A DNA stretch of 12,326 nucleotides from an uncultured Eubacteriales bacterium (GTDB lineage Bacteria; Bacillota; Clostridia; Monoglobales; Monoglobaceae). The translations under genes were made by a program, and so were the position numbers. The notes beneath the pieces are model-generated. The model searched no databases. It saw only the letters and a list, made by a program, of their open reading frames with translations, and was not told the origin of the DNA. Below, piece by piece: positions 6,528-12,326 of the stretch. The DNA is taken from NCBI GenBank assembly GCA_958352815.1, contig CATWQA010000054.1, positions 1 to 12,326 of the forward strand, in the 5' to 3' direction. Numbering within the stretch: the stretch's first letter is position 1; each line of letters starts with the position of its first letter.

Positions 6528-8828
6528 ATGAAAGTGTTAATGGCGACAATGAAGCTCGATATAGGCGGTGCGGAAACTCATATTGTGGAGCTGTCCAAGG
6601 CTCTTAAAAGGCGGGGGATCGACGTATATGTCGCGTCTGCCGGAGGCGCCTATGAGCCTGAGCTTGAGGAGGCGGGGATTGAACACATATATGTGCCTAT
6701 GGCGGGCAAAAACCCCAAGGACGTTCTCTCTGCTTATCGCACCCTCAAAAGAGTAATAACCGAGAAGAATATTGACGTTGTCCATGGACACGCAAGAATA
6801 CCCTGCTTCATACTTAATCTTATCAGAAAGTCGGTGAACTTTAGGTTTGTCACAACGGCACACTGGGTTTTCAGCCTGAAGTTCCCCTATAAGTATATAA
6901 CCAAGTGGGGCGACCGCTCCCTTGCGGTCAGCGACGACATAAAGAAGTACCTGATTGACAATTACGGCATCAGATCCGGGAATATACGAGTTACCATAAA
7001 CGGTATCGACACCCAAAAATTTTCTAAGGACACGGACTTTTCAACTGTTGCCGATGAGTTTGACCTGAGCCCTGACAAGAGAAGAATTGTCTACGTAAGC
7101 CGTATGGATAAGGATCGCAGCTTAGCTGCTCACAAGCTGATTTCTGTTGCGGAGAAGCTGGACGAGAAGGTAAGCGACCTTGAAATTCTCATTGTGGGCG
7201 GCGGCAACGATTTCGAGGCAATGAAAATCGCCGCCGACAACGTGAACACTAAGCTGAATAAGAAGCTGATAAAATACACCGGCAGCCGCACCGATATTAA
7301 CAAGCTGGTGGCAAGCGGCGATATATTCGTCGGCGTGAGCCGTGCCGCTCTTGAAGCCATGGCTGCTGAAAAGCCCAGCATAATCGCAGGCAACGAGGGC
7401 TACATCGGAATTTTTGACGAAACCAAGCTGGCAACGGCTATCGACACCAATTTCTGCTGCCGCGGCTGCGAACCTACCACATCGGAGCGTCTTTATGAAG
7501 ACATTCTTAAGCTTATGTCCATGTCCGACGGTGAGCTTAATCGGCTGGGAAGCTACTCAAAGGAAACCGTCGAGAAATTTTATTCGATTGACACCATGGC
7601 GGACGACGCCATGAAAATGTACGTCAGCGTTATCAAGAACAAGGGCATTAACGACGTTACCACGGACGAATTCGACCAAATAGACAAGTACATCTATCCT
7701 CTTGACAGCAGCGGTAAATACGATGTTATGATTTCGGGGTACTACGGCTTTGACAACAGCGGCGACGATGCTATATTAAAAGCAATAATCAGCAGTCTTA
7801 AAGAGCTAAAACCAAACATAAAGATTGCTGCCCTTTCAAACAACCCTGTTCAGACAAAGGCAGTGTACGGCGTTCAGTCCATACATCGGTTTAACCTGCC
7901 CAAGATATATAAAAGACTTAAAAGCACCTCTCTGCTCATAAGCGGCGGCGGCAGTCTTATTCAGGACGTAACCAGCGACAAATCTCTTGCATACTACCTG
8001 ACAATAATCAAGATTGCTCAAAGGGCAGGAACCAAGGTTATGCTGTACTCCAACGGTATAGGTCCTATCAGAAATAAGCATAACTACGGAAAGATTAAAT
8101 CGGTTTTAAACAATGTGGACTTGATTACCTTGAGAGAGGAGTCCTCCCGTGAAGAATTATACAAAATGGGAGTTACAAATCCCAACGTCAAGGTAACCGC
8201 CGACCCCGCATTCACTTTAAAACCCACCACCGATGAGACAGTAGACGCGCTTTTAATGAAGTCGGGACTAAACCCAAATTCGGAATTTGTGTGTATTTCG
8301 GTGCGCCCGTGGAAAACCATAGGCAGGGAGTTTGAAAAAACTCTGGCAGACGCCGCAAAATATATTAAGGAAAAATACGGCCTGCCCTCTGTGTTTATTC
8401 CCATGCAGTGCCCCAAGGACGTGGAGATTTCAAAGCGAATAGCGGAAACAATCCCGGGCATTGGTTACATTGCCCCCGAGAACATGACCCCCGGCGAAAT
8501 TCTGGGACTTACCAAGCGGGCAAAGCTGGTTATAGGCATGAGACTGCATATACTCATATACGGAGCTTCAATGTGCACACCGGTTATCGGGCTTATATAC
8601 GACCCGAAAATCCGTGCCGTTATGAACCAGATAGGTCAGAAGTACAGCGTGTCTGTCGATAATCTGAACCCCGTCACCCTGTGCGGAAACATAGACAGGG
8701 TTATGAGCGAATACGACCAAACGGTAAGGAGTCTCCGAGCGGCAACAGAGACCGCCGCCGAACAGGCTTATCAAACCGCGGAGATGGCAATAGAGCTGAC
8801 CGAAGAAAAACAACTCCAAAAACGTTAA
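6528..8828 (+). CDS. Fusion of GT4 glycosyltransferase and CsaB-type polysaccharide pyruvyl transferase
   Basis: 766-residue cytoplasmic bifunctional protein with no signal peptide or clear membrane span. Residues 1-375 form a GT4 (GT-B fold) glycosyltransferase: MKVLMATMKL with GGAETH (13-18) at the start, VHGHAR (85-90), INGIDTQKF (157-165), and the donor-site SRAALEAMA (271-279). The acidic residue usually found eight positions before Glu276 is not evident. Residues about 398-730 are a polysaccharide pyruvyl transferase domain of CsaB type: GYYGFDNSGDD (404-414), SGGGSLIQD (472-480), SNGIGP (508-513), MRLHILIYGA (671-680) and IYDPK (690-694). CsaB normally stands alone at about 360 residues and pyruvylates wall polysaccharide so that SLH-domain proteins can bind; here the preceding glycosyltransferase may deliver its substrate. 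ATG 6528 is preferred over TTG 6477 because the family fold begins at MKVL. The Shine-Dalgarno is weak (GGAAAGG about 16 nt upstream). The ATPase gene follows after 19 bp. Confidence 0.88.
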   Translation: MKVLMATMKLDIGGAETHIVELSKALKRRGIDVYVASAGGAYEPELEEAGIEHIYVPMAGKNPKDVLSAYRTLKRVITEKNIDVVHGHARIPCFILNLIRKSVNFRFVTTAHWVFSLKFPYKYITKWGDRSLAVSDDIKKYLIDNYGIRSGNIRVTINGIDTQKFSKDTDFSTVADEFDLSPDKRRIVYVSRMDKDRSLAAHKLISVAEKLDEKVSDLEILIVGGGNDFEAMKIAADNVNTKLNKKLIKYTGSRTDINKLVASGDIFVGVSRAALEAMAAEKPSIIAGNEGYIGIFDETKLATAIDTNFCCRGCEPTTSERLYEDILKLMSMSDGELNRLGSYSKETVEKFYSIDTMADDAMKMYVSVIKNKGINDVTTDEFDQIDKYIYPLDSSGKYDVMISGYYGFDNSGDDAILKAIISSLKELKPNIKIAALSNNPVQTKAVYGVQSIHRFNLPKIYKRLKSTSLLISGGGSLIQDVTSDKSLAYYLTIIKIAQRAGTKVMLYSNGIGPIRNKHNYGKIKSVLNNVDLITLREESSREELYKMGVTNPNVKVTADPAFTLKPTTDETVDALLMKSGLNPNSEFVCISVRPWKTIGREFEKTLADAAKYIKEKYGLPSVFIPMQCPKDVEISKRIAETIPGIGYIAPENMTPGEILGLTKRAKLVIGMRLHILIYGASMCTPVIGLIYDPKIRAVMNQIGQKYSVSVDNLNPVTLCGNIDRVMSEYDQTVRSLRAATETAAEQAYQTAEMAIELTEEKQLQKR

Positions 8829-8847
8829 TCAAAAGAGGGGAACCTAA

Positions 8848-10038
8848 ATGAACTTATATATATTTAACAGTCTTAATGACGACAAGCTAATCAAAACACT
8901 TTTAAAATTCAAGGACGAAAACAAAATCGAGGCGTACTACAAGGCAATGCGGCTGCTGATAAAGTTTTCCTCCCACCGTCTGACAGATGGCGACCTGATA
9001 GACGAATATATTCTCCGTGCAATGCTGGAACAGGAAAACCTGCCCAACCCCGAAAACATACGTGACTTTTTAAGACAAGACATAAAGGTTATATACGACA
9101 ACCTGCTCAGCGTTGACTGGGACGGACTTTGCAAAAGCCGAAAGCTTATCCCCGCTTCCTCTATCGCGGCAAGCCCTGTCAGCACAGGGCTCAGCGGCTA
9201 CACGCGCTCTCTTGAAAGCATGATGCAGTCCGGCTCGCGAGAGGCTCTTATGGGAGCCATTCTCGCCCATGCCGAAATATTCGGAACGGGCAGAACCTCC
9301 GCCTTTGCTGCTCTCAAATGGGAGGACGGCGCTCTCAGCGGTATCTACGATGTGGACACAATTACCTTCGGCAATCTTATCGGTCTCGACTACCAGAAAA
9401 AGATACTGATAAAGAACACCGAAAGCTTTATAAACGGCAAGCCCGCCAACGACGTGCTCCTCACGGGAAGCAGCGGCACAGGCAAGTCCTCCTGCGTTAA
9501 GGCGTGCCTTAACATGTTTAAGGACAGAGGGCTTAGGCTTATTGAACTTAAAAAATCCGACCTTGACGACCTGAACAAAATTTTCAGGGTCATAAACAAT
9601 CGTGTTTTGAAATATATTATCTTTATAGATGACCTTTCCTTTGAGCCTGACGACATGAGCTATAAGCAGCTAAAGGTAGCTCTGGACGGTCAGGCGGAGG
9701 CACGGGGCGGCAACGTCCTCATATACGCCACCTCCAACAGGCGTAATCTGATTAAAGAGACCTGGGCGGACAGAGACGGCGGCATAAACGACGAAATCCA
9801 CAGAAGCGAGGCTCTGTCGGAGCGGAAATCTCTTGCCGCTCGGTTCGGAATAAACCTCAGCTTTTTAACACCCACCCAAAAGGAGTACCTGAGCATTGTT
9901 TCCGATATGCTGGAGCGCGAAAATATTCAAATGACGGACGCTATAAGATCCAAGGCTCTCACGTGGCAGATACAATATAATGGGTTCTCAGGGCGTACTG
10001 CGGCACAATTTGTATCAAATTTCCTAAGCGAACAATAA
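8848..10038 (+). CDS. DUF815-family AAA+ ATPase
   Basis: 396-residue cytoplasmic ATPase. AGAGGGG (8834-8840) sits 7 nt before the ATG. The N-terminal 170 residues are mostly helical with no recognised motif. The AAA+ core begins around FGNLIGLDYQKK (174-185), with Walker A GSSGTGKS (207-214), Walker B IIFIDD (257-262), a sensor-1-like SNRR (296-299) and an arginine-finger candidate in ARFG (R332). This matches the DUF815 ATP-binding family, whose members are widespread in bacteria but have no firmly established role known to me. It is probably co-transcribed with the GT4-CsaB fusion, which might mean an envelope-related remodelling job, but the link rests only on the 19-bp spacing. No strong terminator follows; only AT-rich sequence does. 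Confidence 0.88.
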   Translation: MNLYIFNSLNDDKLIKTLLKFKDENKIEAYYKAMRLLIKFSSHRLTDGDLIDEYILRAMLEQENLPNPENIRDFLRQDIKVIYDNLLSVDWDGLCKSRKLIPASSIAASPVSTGLSGYTRSLESMMQSGSREALMGAILAHAEIFGTGRTSAFAALKWEDGALSGIYDVDTITFGNLIGLDYQKKILIKNTESFINGKPANDVLLTGSSGTGKSSCVKACLNMFKDRGLRLIELKKSDLDDLNKIFRVINNRVLKYIIFIDDLSFEPDDMSYKQLKVALDGQAEARGGNVLIYATSNRRNLIKETWADRDGGINDEIHRSEALSERKSLAARFGINLSFLTPTQKEYLSIVSDMLERENIQMTDAIRSKALTWQIQYNGFSGRTAAQFVSNFLSEQ

Positions 10039-10095
10039 TATACATTCGGTTATTATTATATTTTAATAAAATTGGCACGAAGCCGATAATCACTC

Positions 10096-10124
10096 TTGAT
10101 TTTTGTCGAAATTTGTGAGAGAAT
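10096..10124 (+). promoter_or_regulatory. Possible weak promoter for the VanW-family gene
   Basis: TTGATT (10096-10101), a 17-bp spacer and GAGAAT (10119-10124) with an upstream TG lie in the 120-bp gap before the VanW-family gene. The first base of the -10 box is a mismatch. The gap has no GC-rich hairpin with a T-run, so read-through from the ATPase gene is equally possible. Confidence 0.3.
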
Positions 10125-10158
10125 AGTCGCAGATATTTTTATATGAGGTGGATTATAA

Positions 10159-11910
10159 ATGAGTGATAATATAAATAATAATATAGATAATGAACTGGAA
10201 AAATCCGAAGGCAGCAAGGAAGCTGTTGAAGACGCAGCTAAGAATATTATTGAAGAAAGTGATTTTGAGGAAACTTCTGTCAATAAAAATTCTGCCGAAG
10301 ATACAACTGAAGAAGCCGTTGACAATACAAAGAAAGACGCAACTGTTACTCCAAACAAAATTCCCGAAAGAGTTGAAAAGGCTCCCGTTAAGAAAAAGCA
10401 CAAGGGCGCAAAAATCGGCGCATTGGCAGCAGCAGGAGTTATTGTGGTGGCTGCGGTCGGATACGGCGCGTACGTTAACGCATATGACAGCATTCTGCCC
10501 AATACGTATGTTGAAAACATAAACCTTGGCGGTATGTCCCAGTCCGAGGCGAACGACCTCCTTACAAAGGAGTACGTTGGAGACAGACTAACGGGAAAGA
10601 CTGTTAAGTTTAAGTGCATGGGGGATGAGTCCACAATTTTAGTGGAAAATCTGGCAATGACCTTTGAACCGGAGAAAATGGCAAGCGATGCGTATATGGT
10701 CGGCCGTGAGCAGCCGGGATTTTTCAAAAAGCTCGCAAGCTTCTCAAAAAGTCTTGTTTCAAAAAACGATATTGCCCCTGCCATCACCTATGACGAGCAG
10801 GCTCTTACAGGCGCTATTTCCGACTTATGCGCCCCCCATGAGGTTGAGCCCCTGGGATACACATTCAGAATCGGCGATGGCAGCAACATTATTATAGCAA
10901 AACCCCAGGACGGCGTTAAGGTTAATATGGAAGAAGCCGTGGAAGCCGTTGAGGAGCAGATTTGCACCTTTAATTTCGGGGACGTTGAGTTTGTTCCTGT
11001 TGTCACGCAGGCTCCCGAAATTGATATTGACGCGTTTTATGAGTATATAACCGCCCCCGCACAGGACGCCACATACGCAAAAGACGAAAACAATAAGGTG
11101 TACGTTGTTCCCGGTAAGCCTCAGATTGTTGTGAGCAAGTCCGCCATTGAGGAGGCCTTGAAGCATTCTGATGAGGAATGCAGCGTTCCCGTTCAACTGG
11201 TGGAGCCCGCTGTAAACACAGAGTTCCTCCAAGGCATTATGTATGAAGACACTCTGGGTACATACACCACGGATTACGGCGCAAGCAGTGCGGCAAGAGC
11301 AAGCAATATAAGACTTTCTTCAAGTACAATAAGCGGTCTTGAGCTGCTCCCCGGAGAGAGGTTTGACTTTAACAAGGTTGTGGGTCAGAGAACGGCGGCA
11401 AGAGGATACCAGCAAGCCCCCGTATACGTTGTGAAAGAGGGTAAAACCGAAAGCGAAATGGATTACGGCGGCGGCATATGCCAGGTTTCGTCAACCATTT
11501 TCTGCGCGGTGAACAGAGCAGGGCTTAAGGTTGTAGCCCGCACTTCTCACTCAAAGGACGTTAGCTACGTTCCAAAGGGAATGGACGCAACCGTTTCCTG
11601 GGGCGGACCCGAGTTTATCTTTGAGAACAGCACCGACTACCCCATAAGAATATTTGTTGACGCAAACGGCGGTGTTCTAACTACGCGCATTGTGGGTTCA
11701 AAGGCTTCAAAACCCAACGTCTCCCTTGACGTGCAGAAGGACGGAAGCTCGGTTGTTGTCACAAAGACAATCACCAATGCCGACGGCAGCTCTACACAGG
11801 AGATTATAGACAGCAACACGCCTGTGCCCACTGCGGCGCCTACAAATGTTCCCATATCTTCCGAGGGAGTTTCGGAAATCGTTGCCGAACAGGAAACAGC
11901 AACAGAATAA
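10159..11910 (+). CDS. Membrane-anchored VanW-family protein with acidic cytoplasmic tail
   Basis: 583-residue single-pass protein. GAGGTGG (10145-10151) lies 7 nt before the ATG. Residues 1-60 are strongly acidic and Asn-rich; a basic patch KKKHKGAK (78-85) precedes one membrane helix (about 86-105), so the bulk should face outside with the N-terminus inside. Residues about 110-350 hold repeats of the type seen in putative peptidoglycan-binding (PG_binding_4-like) domains, including the NINLGGMSQSEA segment (120-131). The VanW domain spans about 360-515, with GERFDFN (399-405), GGGICQVSSTIF (437-448) and HSKDVSYVPKGMDA (464-477). The tail has a G5-like strand region (518-550) and a Pro/Thr-rich end. 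VanW was named from vancomycin clusters but its biochemical role is unproven; no vanA/vanH/vanX-type gene is present, so this should not be read as resistance. Transcription ends at 11922-11951. Confidence 0.88.
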   Translation: MSDNINNNIDNELEKSEGSKEAVEDAAKNIIEESDFEETSVNKNSAEDTTEEAVDNTKKDATVTPNKIPERVEKAPVKKKHKGAKIGALAAAGVIVVAAVGYGAYVNAYDSILPNTYVENINLGGMSQSEANDLLTKEYVGDRLTGKTVKFKCMGDESTILVENLAMTFEPEKMASDAYMVGREQPGFFKKLASFSKSLVSKNDIAPAITYDEQALTGAISDLCAPHEVEPLGYTFRIGDGSNIIIAKPQDGVKVNMEEAVEAVEEQICTFNFGDVEFVPVVTQAPEIDIDAFYEYITAPAQDATYAKDENNKVYVVPGKPQIVVSKSAIEEALKHSDEECSVPVQLVEPAVNTEFLQGIMYEDTLGTYTTDYGASSAARASNIRLSSSTISGLELLPGERFDFNKVVGQRTAARGYQQAPVYVVKEGKTESEMDYGGGICQVSSTIFCAVNRAGLKVVARTSHSKDVSYVPKGMDATVSWGGPEFIFENSTDYPIRIFVDANGGVLTTRIVGSKASKPNVSLDVQKDGSSVVVTKTITNADGSSTQEIIDSNTPVPTAAPTNVPISSEGVSEIVAEQETATE

Positions 11911-11921
11911 TTTTATACAAG

Positions 11922-11951
11922 AAAGACTTTCCCGCCCTTGGGAAAGTCTTT
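11922..11951. terminator. Bidirectional intrinsic terminator between convergent genes
   Basis: A perfect 12-bp inverted repeat (11922-11933 with 11940-11951) encloses a 6-nt loop. On the plus strand it ends in a T-rich run (TTTTGATTTT), suiting the VanW-family gene. On the minus strand it lies just past the ribonuclease stop but is followed by a weaker T-run. Confidence 0.85.
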
Positions 11952-11956
11952 TGATT

Positions 11957-12326
11957 TTATGAAAATTTAGCGGACTGCTCCACGGCCATTCTGTCGCACT
12001 CCTCGTTTTCAGGGTGTCCGTTGTGCCCCTTTATCCAGTGGAATACGACCTCGTGATTGTCCAGAAGATTGAGCATTTCCTCCCACAGGTCGGGATTTAA
12101 CGCCTTGTCCTTCTCGTTCCGCATCCACCCGTTTGCCCGCCATTTTTTTGCCCAGCCCTTTTCTATGGCGTCTACAATATATTTTGAGTCGCTGTAAACA
12201 TCAACTCGGCACTTTTGGTTAAGAGCCCTAAGTCCCACGATTACCGCCGTAAGCTCCATGCGGTTGTTTGTTGTGTTGGGCTCGCCGCCGCTTATCTTCT
12301 TTTCAAATTTTCCAAACCTTAAAATA
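11957..12326 (-). CDS. rnhA: Ribonuclease HI (N-terminus beyond window)
   Basis: The last 122 residues of a ribonuclease HI, the enzyme that cuts the RNA strand of RNA-DNA hybrids in the cytoplasm. Reading continues through the right edge, so the ATG at 12259 is internal: it is the Met of the conserved NNRMELTAV segment. Of the DEDD catalytic set, Glu24 (of the fragment), Asp46 in YSDSKYIV and Asp111 in ECDRMA are visible, with the active-site-loop His101 in KGHNGHPENE. The first Asp and the start lie outside the window. The gene is convergent with the VanW-family gene, with stops about 47 bp apart around a shared terminator, and appears unrelated to the glycan genes. Confidence 0.93.
   Translation of the reverse strand, partial: ILRFGKFEKKISGGEPNTTNNRMELTAVIVGLRALNQKCRVDVYSDSKYIVDAIEKGWAKKWRANGWMRNEKDKALNPDLWEEMLNLLDNHEVVFHWIKGHNGHPENEECDRMAVEQSAKFS

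Noticed and set aside
10050..10095. Terminator after the DUF815 gene
   Set aside because: Only weak AT pairing and a five-pair GGC/GCC stem are visible, with no T-run directly after.
10056..10787. 243-codon open frame on the minus strand antisense to the VanW-family gene
   Set aside because: It is the antisense shadow of a strongly supported coding frame, has no recognisable domain, and its serine-rich composition is typical of such shadows.
10159..11910. Vancomycin resistance determinant
   Set aside because: VanW-family proteins are common envelope proteins in Clostridia, and no ligase, dehydrogenase, dipeptidase or two-component regulator of a van cluster is present.

Overview
The window looks like ordinary chromosomal sequence from a low-to-moderate GC Gram-positive anaerobe of the class Clostridia. 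The basis is the combination of stalk (copper amine oxidase N-terminal-like) domains, DHHW-family proteins, a CsaB-type pyruvyl transferase, a VanW-family protein and a DUF815 ATPase, together with strong AGGAGG-like ribosome binding sites. I cannot place it at genus level. No insertion sequence, phage gene, tRNA, rRNA or CRISPR array is visible, and coding density is high.

Left half (1-6371, minus strand): one probable operon starts from a clear sigma-A-type promoter at 6343-6371. It encodes two tandem paralogues, each a signal peptide or anchor plus stalk domain plus DHHW/AlgX-like domain (6294-4855 and 4832-3348). These are followed by a very large polytopic glycosyltransferase (from 3302 leftwards, running off the window edge). 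That last protein joins two GT-C membrane glycosyltransferase modules, a Gpi18-like one and a PMT-like one, with a discoidin-like domain between them.

Right half (6420-11951, plus strand): a second promoter (6420-6448) diverges from the first across a 233-bp AT-rich spacer. It drives a fusion of a GT4 glycosyltransferase with a CsaB-type polysaccharide pyruvyl transferase (6528-8828), then a DUF815 AAA+ ATPase (8848-10038). After a 120-bp gap comes a membrane-anchored VanW-family protein with a long acidic cytoplasmic tail (10159-11910). A 12-bp-stem terminator at 11922-11951 lies between it and the convergent, partial ribonuclease HI gene (11957-12326).

Taken together, the two divergent units look like a cell-surface glycan locus. 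The cytoplasmic GT4-CsaB fusion would build and pyruvylate a wall polysaccharide intermediate. The membrane GT-C fusion would transfer lipid-linked sugars outside the membrane. The exported DHHW proteins resemble O-acetylation factors such as AlgX/AlgJ, and VanW-family proteins are associated with the cell envelope. This joint role is inference from family membership and gene order; none of the substrates can be read from the sequence.
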